Part shown: positions 11,075 to 22,316 of the stretch, one piece after another
Layout: the number at the start of each line of letters is the position of its first letter
Position numbering within the stretch: the stretch's first letter is position 1
NCBI RefSeq assembly: GCF_028554725.1
Contig: NC_071669.1
Span: 53,437,001 to 53,501,000, forward strand
From: Zeugodacus cucurbitae
Taxonomy: Eukaryota > Arthropoda > Insecta > Diptera > Tephritidae
Direction: 5' to 3'
Length of the DNA: 64,000 bases
Translations under genes and position numbers: made by a program
Notes under the pieces: generated by a model
The model's database searches: none
What the model was told of the DNA's origin: nothing
What the model saw: only the letters and a program-made list of their open reading frames with translations

Positions 11075-12021
11075 ACGGGTGATTTTTTTGAGGTTAGGAT
11101 TTTCATGCATTAGTATTTGACAGATCACGTGGGATTTCAGACATGGTGTCAAAGAGAAAGATGCTCAGTATGCTTTGACATTTCATCATGAATAGACTTA
11201 CTAACGAGCAACGCTTGCAAATCATTGAATTTTATTACCAAAATCAGTGTTCGGTTCGAAATGTGAAAATCCGCTTTTTTATCGACAAATTTTGTTCAGC
11301 GATGAGGCTCATTTCTGGTTGAATGGCTACGTAAATAAGCAAAATTGCCGCATTTGGGGTGAAGAGCAACCAGAAGCCGTTCAAGAACTGCCCATGCATC
11401 CCGAAAAATGCACTGTTTGGTGTGGTTTGTACGCTGGTGGAATCATTGGACCGTATTTTTTCAAAGATGCTGTTGGACGCAACGTTACGGTGAATGGCGA
11501 TCGCTATCGTTCGATGCTAACAAACTTTTTGTTGCCAAAAATGGAAGAACTGAACTTGGTTGACATGTGGTTTCAACAAGATGGCGCTACATGCCACACA
11601 GCTCGCGATTCTATGGCCATTTTGAGGGAAAACTTCGGAGAACAATTCATCTCAAGAAATGGACCCGTAAGTTGGCCACCAAGATCATGCGATTTAACGC
11701 CTTTAGACTATTTTTTGTGGGGCTACGTCAAGTCTAAAGTCTACAGAAATAAGCCAGCAACTATTCCAGCTTTGGAAGACAACATTTCCGAAGAAATTCG
11801 GGCTATTCCGGCCGAAATGCTCGAAAAAGTTGCCCAAAATTGGACTTTCCGAATGGACCACCTAAGACGCAGCCGCGGTCAACATTTAAATGAAATTATC
11901 TTCAAAAAGTAAATGTCATGAACCAATCTAACGTTTCAAATAAAGAACCGATGAGATTTTGCAAATTTTATGCGTTTTTTTTTTTTAAAAAGTTATCAAG
12001 CTCTTAAAAAATCACCCTTTA
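11073..12021 (+). mobile_element. DD41D mariner-like element, internally deleted
   Basis: TA dinucleotides (11073-11074 and 12020-12021) flank a 945-bp element. Its ends are related inverted repeats: ACGGGTGATTTTTTTGAG at the left, and AAGGGTGATTTTTTAAGAG on the complement at the right. The start codon region (ATG at 11188) encodes the beginning of the DNA-binding domain (LTNEQRLQIIEFYY). The sequence then jumps at about 11255-11270 into the catalytic domain in another frame. Full-length relatives are near 1.3 kb, so roughly 125 codons are missing. Confidence 0.85.
11247..11912 (+). pseudogene. DD41D mariner transposase, catalytic domain (N-terminus deleted)
   Basis: The 221-codon open frame covers the DDE/D domain. 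Catalytic residues are visible: D in LFSDEAHFWLNG (about residue 19), D in FQQDGATCHTA (about 110), and the third D in DLTPLDYFLWGYVK. Exactly 41 residues separate the second and third Asp, the signature of the DD41D group described in tephritids (Ceratitis rosa and relatives). The frame is intact to its stop (IIFKK), but the two N-terminal helix-turn-helix units are lost to a frameshifting deletion. The first Met of this frame is therefore accidental and the protein would not bind its ends. Confidence 0.85.
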
Positions 12022-14039
12022 CAACTATAATTTCTATTCTTGGAACTTAATGTTTCCAATCTCTCACTAAATATCGAAAGGAACAGTTCCGCAGAATACC
12101 GTGGATGCGAGACCAAATTCAAATTAGCCAACGTCTTCGTCTTAACTTAGTTCAAACGGAGTTCGTGCGGAAACCACTTTACACAGAGTTTTCATATATT
12201 AGTGCACGATATATCCTATAAGTTCCATTGATATCTTCAGAGTGTCAGTTCTCTCGATCAGTTTCGTTTGCAGTCATCCCAAAATTTGTTAAAGAATGTT
12301 GTCCATCCAATGGCTGTGTAGCTTAGCAAAGATACCGAATAATCGAAAGGTGGACACTTGCTTTTGAAGGTTAGTTCTAACTACAGTTCGATGAACAAAT
12401 TTCAAGTCTTTCCTCTAACAAAAATGATTGGAACTTTTTAGCCTTCGTGGAATTTACGAATTTCCCTATTTCAATAGCATTTGTCTTCAGATTTGTATTA
12501 CTTTTTCATTTCCTCTATTCCTAAAACAATATAACTTATTGAAAAGATGGCCCACAGATCATCTTGTTTTGTTGTTTCAGTTATTTAGTACAATATCTCC
12601 TCTGAGAACTTTAAAATTTCAAAACAAACTAAACACGCCAGCGCCTAAATATATTTTACAAATGTAATCGTATTCATATAAATATTAATTTAAATAATGC
12701 AACAAATATTACAAATACCCTACAACAACTGGAAAACTTGTAAAATGCAATTAACAACAAATCTAAAAATAGACAGCAGCTCAACTGTAAATATGATATG
12801 TACACCATAAACATGATAAAACATTTACGCCCCTGTTATTCACTAAGCGCTGCGTGTTCATAATGTGTTCACAGGTGTCCTGATTTAAATGCATCAGGAC
12901 ATACATACACATACATAGATATCTACTTATGTGATGTGTAATGTGTTTTTACAATCAACATGCAATTTTATGGCATGTTTGTTGAAATCCATATTCACAT
13001 AGCATGACATAGTAGTGGCAGCAATGCATTTGCCTATTTACGCTATACAAAAACAAATATCTATATGAATGTATAGGTTTCATACACTCATAGAAATAAT
13101 TTAATTTAATTTTAATTACTAAATACAAAATATTTTTTAATAACATAACATAACACAGCATAGCAAGGCACAAGCGAGCAAAACTGAATTTGTTCCTCAA
13201 CATTGACTAAAGCGACATCTGGTGAATTACATAGCTATTTTTTCAAAGGATTGTTCTAGAAAACATCGATCTAATGCTGTCATAAATCTTGTTCCATGAA
13301 CTAGTTAAAGCTAGAAGACATAAGGCGGTATCTAACAGCAAGATCTTTATTACACAAGGTTACTAGATTGTAATATATTTGAGTTCGAAAATCCAATGGG
13401 GGTTCAGAAAGCATGAATTATTTAGAACATAATTATAATTCTTTTTTTCTAAATCCCAAAGTTTTAGAAACATGAAAATATATGATTTTCCATTTTTCCC
13501 AGTGTATATATTAATTTAGTTGTGTACAAGTGTAGGCAAATGTAATTTCCATAACATGTAAGAATTGACCGTCGAAACGGAAATTATATTTCGCATGCCG
13601 AATACTACATACGTATTATTTTCATTATATTAAAATGTTGAATTATGAGATTACAAATGTAAATATTTACTCTCCGCTTAAAATATTACAAATTCATACG
13701 TAAATATTTATAAACTAGATTGTAATGGGTTTTCAACAAGGTGTGGATTTAAAATTTATAGCATTACTATAAAATATTGTAAATTTGTTCTACTCAAGAT
13801 TGTAATATAGGTACCTTTCATAATACTATATGTCAAAATCGGCAGACAAAATTTTTGTGTGTACAGGCCTTAGCCATTTGTTTTGAAAGATTAGGATAAG
13901 TTGTAAGGCTGTTTCCTAAAGGAAAACACACGTATACTTTAAAAGGCAGGTCATTGTGAAACCAGGATCGCCCCTAGATTAACAATTAGGAGGCGACAAA
14001 GCGCCTTGAACCTGCTACAAATCTGCAGAGATTATTAAC
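12022..14039. other. AT-rich non-coding DNA
   Basis: No recognisable gene or element. A word like the 1.5-kb motif (GCGCCTAAATATAT) occurs at 12641. The Met-rich open frame near 12955-13203 on the minus strand comes from AT-rich and repeated CATA words and is not considered coding. Confidence 0.45.
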
Positions 14040-14822
14040 TACAAATAGTGAGTCTGACATCCTGACCTTGTAAGCTCATCACCTTACAATATCCCGCGAT
14101 TCCGCTGAGGCCAGGAATCCAGACTGATCTAATTGAAAAGTGTAACGATGCCACCGCCAGTGAAGTTAGGCATTCCTTTACCAACCTAGAGCGCATAGTC
14201 AGTGAACTCAAGGCTAGTATCGCCGCTCTGTTAACCGAGTGGATATCACATCTCCCTAAAGGTGCGCTTCGAAGCAATATATCAGTCGCTGCCTTAATAG
14301 CAGCCACTTCCGCTTGAAAAACACTGCAATAGTCAGGAATCCTGAAACTAAGATTGATGCGGAGTTCCCGACAGTCAGCTTCCCCACCCATCTTTCTCGC
14401 CGACTTCGCCTCATCCGCGAAGAAACTCACTGCTCCTCTCCTCCAGCGACTACTTCAGTCCAAACGTTCCTTGAAGATATAAGAACAGAGAAGTTGTTGC
14501 CAGGGCTGACTCGGTGGAATGGAGATGATCCAATAACCTCGGGATGAAATCGAAGTGTGCGAGGATACTTGAGTGCCCAGGCACCCACTCGTCTATAAAC
14601 CCGGATTCCTAAAGTTTTCGCGTACAAGCACCTTCCACCTTTGTCCACGGGTGCTATATATAGTAAGGCGTTAAGTGCCAAGATTGGTGTTGTCCGGAGC
14701 ATACTTACGAGAGTCGCTCGTTAATGTTTACTAGCCTTTTAGCTAGTGGGGCCTTTTCAAGCGACTTTAACCAGAGGAGTATCCCATAGAACATAACAGG
14801 CTTGACTATAGTTTCATATAGT
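14040..14822 (-). pseudogene. Non-LTR retrotransposon ORF2 fragment (post-RT linker and RNase H), decayed
   Basis: Reading minus from 14822: a tail of the RT/thumb region (LYETIVKPVMFYG, then LEKAPLAKRL), a stop, the linker LRTTPILALNALLYIAP (about 14700), then in another frame the RNase H part. That part shows CSVFQAEVAAIKAATDILL (the E is a likely catalytic acidic residue), RAAILALSSLTMRSRLVKECL, and SVWIPGLSGIAGYCK. In the last motif the usual His of PGHSG is Leu, which would inactivate the domain. It is a sister of the copies at 1877-2558 and 44830-45660. It lacks the TAACC tail, so the 3' end is missing. Confidence 0.75.
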
Positions 14823-14913
14823 CAGAGAACCACTGAGAAGCAATTTCTTAGTCGAAATTAATCTCCAAAATCATAATATTTGTCTACGAATTTAGAAATT
14901 GAAAAGTCATGTA

Positions 14914-15150
14914 CGAGGAGTGTTAAAAAAATTACGGGAAGTTTCGTTTTTGGAAAAATAAATATTTACTCATTTGTCTACATTAATATCGTCGCCTTAA
15001 AAAGTCCCCATTCGATATAATGAACTTATGCCAGCGCATCTTGCTATCGTCGAATAGGGATAGACTTTTGCTCTTTCAACGCTTTCTCGATTGATTGTAA
15101 ATTCCCTTTAAAGTTCTCTTTAACTTTGTATATAGAAAAAAGTCACATGG
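14914..15150 (-). pseudogene. Mariner transposase C-terminal fragment with right-end terminal repeat
   Basis: The left boundary is TA (14912-14913) then CGAGGAGTGTTAAAAAAATT, a typical mariner terminal sequence. Read on the minus strand toward it, the end of a transposase is recognisable: PCDFFLYTKLK, a degraded middle, then RWHKFIISNGDYF and a D-D-I-N-V-D tail. Mariners commonly end with DFFLF-x-KLK and RWxKCI-x-x-x-GDYFEGD. The first two catalytic Asp regions and the other terminus are gone. A related fragment lies at 51330-51630. Confidence 0.6.
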
Positions 15151-15262
15151 ACTTCAGGGGCATGTATATGAACATACCAAAAATTTAACAATTGGACTCT
15201 CCAAAACAACTATTGGACTATTTTAATAGATGATATTAGGGATCATCGAAAAAATAAAAATA

Positions 15263-15435
15263 CCGTTAAACATCCTTCACTCGAATCACCATGATTCACA
15301 GAAATACTTAGAGTTAAAGAGACTTCCTAGTTACGGAAGATAATTTGTATGAAATTAGACTTCTATTGCCAAATCAAGAGCTCGAGTTATGGATTACCTC
15401 GAATAATAGGCGTTCGAGTTATGGAAGTTTAACTG
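15263..15435. mobile_element. Pogo-like MITE, copy 1
   Basis: Ends are GTTAAAC...CTCGAAT and, at the right, TTCGAGTTATGGAAGTTTAACTG, with TA on both sides (15261-15262; 15436-15437). The interior repeats the words CTCGAGTTATGG and TAGAGTTAAAGAGACTTC. It is the same family as 52161-52396, where the ends are clean. Terminal CAGT/ACTG and TA duplications fit pogo/Tigger-type MITEs. Confidence 0.6.
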
Positions 15436-16946
15436 TATATTGATTTTTAGATGGGTCATCTATACACAGAACAGTTCTAATGGAACACATGATTCGGAAT
15501 ATTCTTAATTCGGAACTTCCACATATTTTCGTAAACTTCTATTCAATTTCGATTTTGAGGTTAATAAACTTTGATTTCGAATCTTCCGATTGTCTCGAGA
15601 ATAATGAAAAATGTATCCGAAGAGTGGAACTTATTTGCTCTCTAATGTGGAACGAAGCATGATCATGCTCATACAAACGAAACTGAGGAATATGTAAATG
15701 GAAAATTAACTCTCTGAATATAAATTTGAATTACAATCGACAAAATATTGTCGAAGAGTTTAGAGAAGACTTCGAAACAATTAAAAATATATATGGACTA
15801 ACTAGAATTGGTAACGAAATTTTTCAATTTACTCGTGCTGAAAGTAGACTGAGGGATTCTAGGGTTCATGATCTATCGTGTTCCACAGTGATCTCTCGCC
15901 AGAAGATCATATTATATTTTCAACAAATCAAAACAAACAAAATATTAATCAACAAAATAATTATGATTTATATTTCTGCGAGAGGTGATTTCAGGTTTGT
16001 TTATCCTACAAGTTTAACAAAAAACCCCTCTTAATTTAAAATCCCGAAGTGCATCTCTGTCAACTTTAACATCGTGCATTTTAAGTAATTTATTGAGGTT
16101 CACCGTCAGCAGACACTGTTGCTCCATTACATTGCCACCACATCTACTTCTCTCTCCGCAAACACTTAACTAACCAATCCTCCATACAGCCGACTGTGGA
16201 CCTTGTTGACCGTTATCAAATTTAATAATGCAAACCTAATTAACTTGTATTGTTCCATAGTTGGTTTGTTCAAATCTGATTAACACTCGCAACGTTCGGA
16301 CAGCCGGACAGCACGACGGCCGTTGGACATTCCCTGTGGCGTGTATTCGCCACCTATCAAGAGAGAGCGGCCGCAAGGATGGTAATTACTGTTGCTCATC
16401 AAAATAGCAAATAACAGAAACCTGTCGATTCAACGGCGAACAAAAACAAAAGTACAACAGCAATAGCAACAACAATATGAAGGGCATGACACAATAGTGT
16501 GATAATCATAATAAGATGTCACATATGTATGTGTGAGTGCGCGTATTTGCATTTAAGTGGCATATAGCATAACAGGCACACGTACATATTAATTAGCAGC
16601 AGTCGAAATTACGCTATAAATATTAATGTAATTTTTATGATTGCACGCAGAATTGTTTGTGAATTGCAAACGTTTACGCAGTTGGTCGCAGCAGTGAAAT
16701 TTAGTAGACATAAATTATCTGATAACTAGGAAGAAATTCATGCATAACTAGTTCAAATTGTTAGATAGGCAACTTAGTACTTTTGTTGAATATAGGGGTT
16801 TCAAGGGCATATATGGACAGAATTCATATATTTGGGTTTAAATGGGGCCAGACAAAATATTATTTTATAAAGGGTGTTTTTTTAGAATATGGTTTTCCTG
16901 AAGGATTAAAATGCATATAATTTAATGATTTGGCCAAGAGTTTAAG
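15436..16946. other. Non-coding DNA with a GC-rich island
   Basis: Mostly AT-rich. A GC-rich block at about 16285-16385 contains a perfect 6-bp hairpin (GTGGCG-TGTATT-CGCCAC) and a 33-codon open frame ending at a TAA just after GGATGG. It stands out from its flanks but matches no family I know. The open frame at 15726-16034 (102 codons) has AT-driven composition and no recognisable motif. Confidence 0.4.
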
Positions 16947-17205
16947 TTCATTATAAAAATAAGGGTTTGAGACCGCCGCGGCTGGCTCGAATAAATTCTA
17001 ACCGTGAGGCCCGGTTTTCGACCAATTTTTTCCAGGAATTATTGCTGTTCAGCAATAAACGTTGATCCTGAGAAAGTCTGTTCATAAAAAAACTAAACTG
17101 ATTATAAGTCAAGTAACTACTGTGCAAAAGAACATGTCCGAAAAAATTATCGCGAATTACTGGAAACCCAATGTCATAAAAAAGACCCGTTATGTTACAT
17201 AGTAT
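16947..17205 (+). repeat. Dispersed repeat, copy 2 (CCGC-CGGCTG-CTCGAATAAATTC family)
   Basis: It aligns with 5052-5260 and is longer. It adds an internal block near TGCTGTTCAGCAATAAACG that copy 1 lacks. No coding potential or termini identified. Confidence 0.55.
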
Positions 17206-17339
17206 AACATCAAATGTGTCTTTAACCTAGATCTATCCCGTATATACTCTATACTCTGTTATCCGATCCATTTTTTCACAAAAAGTTGGTAAAAGTTAAA
17301 TGTTTTTCGGAATAGTCCGATTTTATTTAGCCATTGACT

Positions 17340-18163
17340 AGTCCTTGCTGGCGTACGCCGATGATATTGATATCATCGGAAGCAACAACCGCGCCGTTTG
17401 TTCTGCTTTTTGCCTCATGGATAAGGTGGCGAAGCGAATGGGTCTGGAGGTGAATAAGGACAAGACGAAATATCTGCTGTCATCACGCAAACAGTCGGTG
17501 CACTCGCGTCTTGGCTCCCACGTCAATGTTGACAATCATAACTTCGAAGTTGTAGATAATTTCGTATACCTGGGAACTAGTATCAACAACACCAACAATG
17601 TCAGCCTCGAAATCCAGCGCAGAATCACTCTTGCCAACAGGTGCTACTTTGGACTGAGTAGGCAATTGAACAATAAAGTCCTCTCTCGACGAACCAAAAT
17701 CAAACTCTACAAGTCACTTATCATTCCCGTCCTGCTTTATGGTGCTGAAGCTTGGACGATGTCAACATCAGATGAGACGACACTAGGAGTTTTCGAGAGG
17801 AAAATTTTGCGCAAGATTTATGGTCCTCAGAACATTGGCAACGGCGAATACCGCAGACGATGGAACGATGAGCTGTACGAGTTATACGACGACATTGACA
17901 TAGTTCAGCGAATAAAAAGACAGCGGCTACGCTGGCTAGGTCATGTTGTCCGAATGGACGAAAACACTCCAGCCCTGAAAGTGTTCGATGCAGCACCCAC
18001 CAGAGGAAGCCGATGAAGGGGAAGGCCTCCACTCCATTGGAGGGACCAGGTGGAGAGCGACCTGGTTACACTTGGAATCTCCAACTGGCGCCGAACTGCG
18101 AAGGAAAGAGAGGAGTGGCGCGTTCTCATCGATTCGGCTATGACCGGCTAAACGGTTGAACGC
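17340..18163 (+). pseudogene. RTE-like non-LTR retrotransposon, 3' half of ORF2 (5'-truncated)
   Basis: The open frame from about 17340 begins exactly at the reverse transcriptase catalytic motif (LLAYADDIDIIG). It continues through GLEVNKDKTKYLLSSRKQS, DNFVYLGTSI, EIQRRITLANRCYFGLSRQL, KVLSRRTKIKLYKSLI, LLYGAEAWTM, FERKILRKIYGP and RLRWLGHVVRMDENTPALKVF. At 18014 an Arg codon has become TGA (RGSR-stop); beyond it the same frame goes on to a conserved end (WRDQVESDLVTLGISNWRR). The element ends at about 18163 near GGTTGAACGCCACATAC. In the nested copy at 58.5 kb the same end carries an ACAT-repeat tail. This is the best preserved of the three copies here, apart from the loss of everything 5' of the active site. 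Confidence 0.85.
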
Positions 18164-18216
18164 CACATACTTTTGATGACAAACTTGCTGTTTCACTTTC
18201 GGTATAATACAAAAGA

Positions 18217-18888
18217 TAAAGGTTTTGTAAATAGGGACGCTACAAAAGTAGACCGATAGCAAAAGACAACATATTCTCTTCTGCTCTTTTGAAATTTCTC
18301 TTCAGTAAAGTTTGCCATTTCATAACGGAAAGATGTACGATCCAACAACTACTCGAAATTATTAAAACTTACTACCTTACTTACTTTCGGAGTTTGTGGC
18401 CTCAACTTTAAAAGCCAATTTACGGTCGGCTTATTTCTTCCTGAATGGCTTGATAAAGACCGGCACGTTACTGTGATTGGAAATCGCTACCGCTCAATGA
18501 TACCCGAAAATTTTTGGTGCAAATTGGATGAAATGGACTTGAACAACATGCGGTTCCAATAAGGACAGCGACACAAGCCACAATCGATTTATTGCAAACC
18601 AAATTTGGTGAACGTGCTATCTCACGAAATGGCCCAGTCAATTGACCGCTTCGGTCGTCCGTTTTGACGCCGTTAGACTATTACCTGTGGTGCTACGTCA
18701 AGTCTTTGGTATATGCAAACAAGCCAGTGACGATGAATGAAACTCGTACGAATATCGAACGTGAAATTGCAGCAGTATCCACCGATTTATGCTTGAAACC
18801 CGTCGAAATTTGGGTTCAGCGAAAAAGAATTTCATTGATACCCCAAACCGTTTTACCTTTTGTAGCGCTCTTATTGAAAACCCCTTTA
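18217..18888 (+). mobile_element. Second-family DD41D-type mariner, degenerate
   Basis: TA (18217-18218; 18887-18888) flanks AAGGTTTTGTAAATAGGGACGC at the left and the related inverted end TAGCGCTCTTATTGAAAACC at the right. Inside are remnants of a transposase: DKDRHVTVIGNRYRSMI, a degraded catalytic stretch with in-frame stops, then TPLDYYLWCYVKSLVYANKP and TNIEREIAAVSTDLCLKPVE. Internal deletion and stops make it dead. Relatives are at 30112-31362 and 36790-37467. Confidence 0.75.
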
Positions 18889-20109
18889 TAGAGTCGGGTG
18901 TAAAATAATTAGTCACGGAATCAAAAGCGTTTCGATCTAAACATTTATTCTAAACAATAACTCCCTCGGTCGTCCTCTATCTCGTAGTATTTCGACTCAT
19001 TGACTTTTATATTCAGTGGCTTAATTCAAAATCGGATCAAAAATTCGATTGCATAGTTGAGAGAAGAGAGACCAGAACATTAAAGCAAAGGAAATTGTAA
19101 TTTTTGGATTTGGTATATTTATTCTTTCGTAACAAATTTGGGTTACCTGATTCTTCTTCAGTTAGAAATAGTACTCTAATAAATAAAGAATAAAGTGAAC
19201 CCAACGATCACTTGGCTTAAAAAACAAGATCGTTACATGATCTTAGTGTCTCCTCCTAGAAATGTACATAGATAATCGAATCTTGGCTAACAATCGCGAT
19301 AAACTTAAGATAAGATCCAATAAGAGGTCTATAAATGTTTAGTCTGGTAGGCATCATGGATACATCTCTGATATAATTGTATACACCTTGACTGATTAAG
19401 AAATATTTTACGACAACATTTGCCTCAAAATATAAATCAAACACATAACCTCGATCAAACCAATTATTACAAAGAAACAATTACAGAAACAACTGTTAAA
19501 TATTTCCTAAACCCCTTTTACTATACCTTGAATTTATTGAATTTTACCATCATTAAATCAACCTGAAAATAAAGTGACTCAATTTGAAAAACTATTTCGC
19601 TAACCACATCATTACTTCGATGTGTGTATGTATGTGCGGTGCAAAACCGTTACTGATTTATGTTTACAATTGTAATGCTGTCAAAGTTTTTCCAAGTCCA
19701 CGTTAAAGAAAGAAAGCACAACCATAAACTATGCTTCGCCAAACGCAATAAATCATTTGGGAAAATAGCCAAGTTTGAGGTAAATGGCTGAGCATAAGAT
19801 AATGCCATATTTATTGCCTTCCTATGCGTTGGACCGATTCCCATGTGCGGCTAATAAAATGAAATTAAATAAAATAAATTTTAAGTGATTTAAAGAATAC
19901 TTACACATAATAGTCGAGCAAATTATGTGACTTCACACACTGAGAAATAAATGCAGTCGACCACATAACGGATAACGGTGCATTCAAGTGCAGTGAATTA
20001 TGGCAAATGAACTTGGTCGCAATGAATTGAGTGTGTGTGTGTTCAAGTGCGAAAGAAAGAGATAAGTAGATTAACTGATTGTGAGGTAAATATGGGTATT
20101 TCAAGTAGA
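18889..20109. other. Non-coding DNA
   Basis: No recognisable gene. A short GTGT tract lies near 20030-20045. Confidence 0.4.
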
Positions 20110-21010
20110 TTTGTAAAGAAATCTGACCTTATACCAACTTTGAAATAAAAACAAACCTGACCTCACGTCACCCTTGAAAATATAAATAAGCCTGACTTCT
20201 CATGACCGCCAAAATCAAAACAAATCCATTAAATTGTTTGTAATCAAACCTGACCACTAATGATATTCCAAACAAACAACACCTTGGACGACTCCTCAAA
20301 ACATGCTTGACATCACGTCACTCTCAAAACCATCCAAAATGCAAGCAAACCCTTCCACAGGAAACTTCCCACCCTACAAATGCAAACTATCGTAACCTCG
20401 TGTGTCTCTTCAAAACTCCTTGACCTCACGTGATCGTCACCAAATACCAACATATCTAATCTTGGATCATCTCTCAAAATGTAAACAAATCTGACATCAG
20501 GTGACCCCACAAAATTTAAACAATCCCAGCCAAAGGTCATTGATCTTGTTGAACATATAAATAAACAGTCAAAGGTCACTAACCGCGGCCAAATTTGAAA
20601 CAAAACCCCAATCAGAGGTTAATTTCTTCGAATAAAATTTAACCAAACTCCAGAAAAAGATCATTGATCAAATTGACCAAAATGTAAACAAACCCTGGCC
20701 AAAAGTCATTGACCCCTGACAAATGTAAACAAACTCCAACCAATGGTCATTGACCCCTGACAAATGTAAACAAACCCCAACCAAAGGTCATTGACCTCAG
20801 CCCAAACGTAAACAAACCCAGCCAAAGGTCGTTGACCCCACCAAAGTTTGTTTACATTTTTAATGTCATGTGAGGTCGGGTTTGTTTACATTTTGAAGAA
20901 TCATATTTGTTTACGTTTTGAGAGGTCACGTGATGTCAGGTTTGTGTAACTTTTACAAGTCAAGTGTGGTCAAAATTATATATATTTTTAGGGTTCATGT
21001 TAGTTCAAGT
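20110..21010. repeat. Degenerate ~41-bp minisatellite with an internal orientation switch
   Basis: From about 20110 to 20840 the sequence repeats loose units of the form AAATGTAAACAAACC...CCAAAGGTCATTGACC. From about 20844 to 20990 the same words appear as reverse complements (GTTTGTTTACATTTT, GAGGTCACGTGATGTCAGG). The right half of the first arm is most regular, with GGTCA cores 39-45 bp apart between 20534 and 20838. The left part has TGACCTCACGTCACC and TGACCTCACGTGATC variants instead. No open frame spans it. Confidence 0.75.
20534..20838. promoter_or_regulatory. Array of IR-1 nuclear-receptor-like sites (ecdysone response element consensus)
   Basis: Inverted AGGTCA half-sites with 1-bp spacing occur at 20534-20546 (AGGTCATTGATCT), 20573-20585 (AGGTCACTAACCG), 20658-20670 (AGATCATTGATCA), 20703-20715 (AAGTCATTGACCC), 20744-20756 (TGGTCATTGACCC), 20785-20797 (AGGTCATTGACCT, perfect) and 20826-20838 (AGGTCGTTGACCC). 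A weak unit lies near 20616. RGGTCAnTGACCY is the known optimal binding form for the EcR/USP heterodimer. The sites sit inside the minisatellite at its ~41-bp period. The sequence match is direct; function is inference, because a repeat may carry the motif without using it. Confidence 0.4.
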
Positions 21011-22316
21011 GTATTTATATTTGGATGGGTGATATAAGTTAAAGTTTTTCTGGCAATTGAACAACATATCTTCTCCGAGCTTTAAGCTCTCCAGCTAAAG
21101 CTTTAAGCTCATTTCTCTTTGACAATTTTGATATTTGTTCATCAGTTCAAAAGCCCCACTTTCTCCGGTAGCAATGGTACATTTGGCACAAATTCCCCAC
21201 TTTGTAAATCAAAAATCTCTCATAAGCCAATTCATGAAACTTTAAAAATTGCATAAGCGTCACCAACTGCAACTTGCAATTTCTCTTTAATTTAACTCCT
21301 TCACTTAAAACCTCGACAGCACTCCTCATCCACCAAGACGGAGTTGCATAAGCTTTATAAGCGCCGACAAAGTTTTCGCAACATTTTTCAATTAATTTTT
21401 GCTGCCTTCTGATAACTCGTTTACCTCGGCGTTTCTGCTGCATTTTCATATTTTATATTTTAAGTAAACTTTATAGTAAAAGTTTATGTTTGTGTCTTAT
21501 GCGTCTTATGCGGACACGTTTACCACTTATTTATGTTTCAGTATGTATGTGAGTGTGCGCTTGGAGTTGCCAGTGCTGCATTTCGTAGAGGCTGCTTGCA
21601 GTGGGGCGGACGGCTTTAGTGACTTCATGCGTTGTCAGCACGAGAGACTGGCTGGAGTCTGACTTTTGTTTATAATTTTCAGGATTGCAAGTCGGTATGT
21701 TTGTTGGCGCGAGTATGTTTCAGTTGTTGCTAAAGTTTTTGCTGTATTCTTGTTGTTGTTGCTTTACAGTAGTTAGCCAAGTAGTTAACTACCATTATTT
21801 GTTGCACGTTGTCGCTGCTGAAACAACGTAGAACAAATCTTGTGACAGGCGGTTGGTCGGAGGTGAGGAGTAAAACAGGCCAATTATCGAAGATGTCCTC
21901 ACAGAAACACCGATCGCTTTTGTATATATGATCTCAAACCTAACTAATTAGAAGAATTCTAAATTCAGTTCGTTGATATTCGAGATTACTAAAACAATGT
22001 TGAGGCTACATCAGTCCTACTTGCCAGATCTTAGAGTCCCTTGAACACCTAATTTTTTGGTTTAGAGTGACTCCCCTTGTTCCAAGATCGTGAGTGCTTC
22101 GAGAATGCTAAATGAAATCATGCAATGTAAGATCCCATATTAATTAGAGACCGCCTTCTTCACAAAACCATATCTCTTATTCATGTTCGACTATGTTTAT
22201 TTATAACTCTAAACATTTGGAGTTGGACGTTTGATGGCCCTTACAAGGGAATACTGATCGCATCATATACCTTCAGTTTTTATAAAAATTTTGGTTTAAG
22301 TATAATTTCCTGGTTA
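21011..22316. other. Non-coding DNA
   Basis: A 100-codon minus-strand open frame (21147-21449) is rich in Lys/Arg and has no recognisable domain; I do not call it a gene. Two copies of AGCTTTAAGCTC occur at 21077-21110. The stretch 21540-21870 is GTT/TGT-rich and intron-like. Confidence 0.4.

Noticed and set aside
16863..16895. TATAAAGGGTGTTTTTTTAG resembling a DD41D mariner end
   Set aside because: No partner end or transposase sequence is found nearby; a single short T-rich match is weak.
21147..21449. 100-codon minus-strand open frame rich in Lys and Arg
   Set aside because: No domain, no splice or start context and no repeat of known type; it could be real, but I cannot support it.
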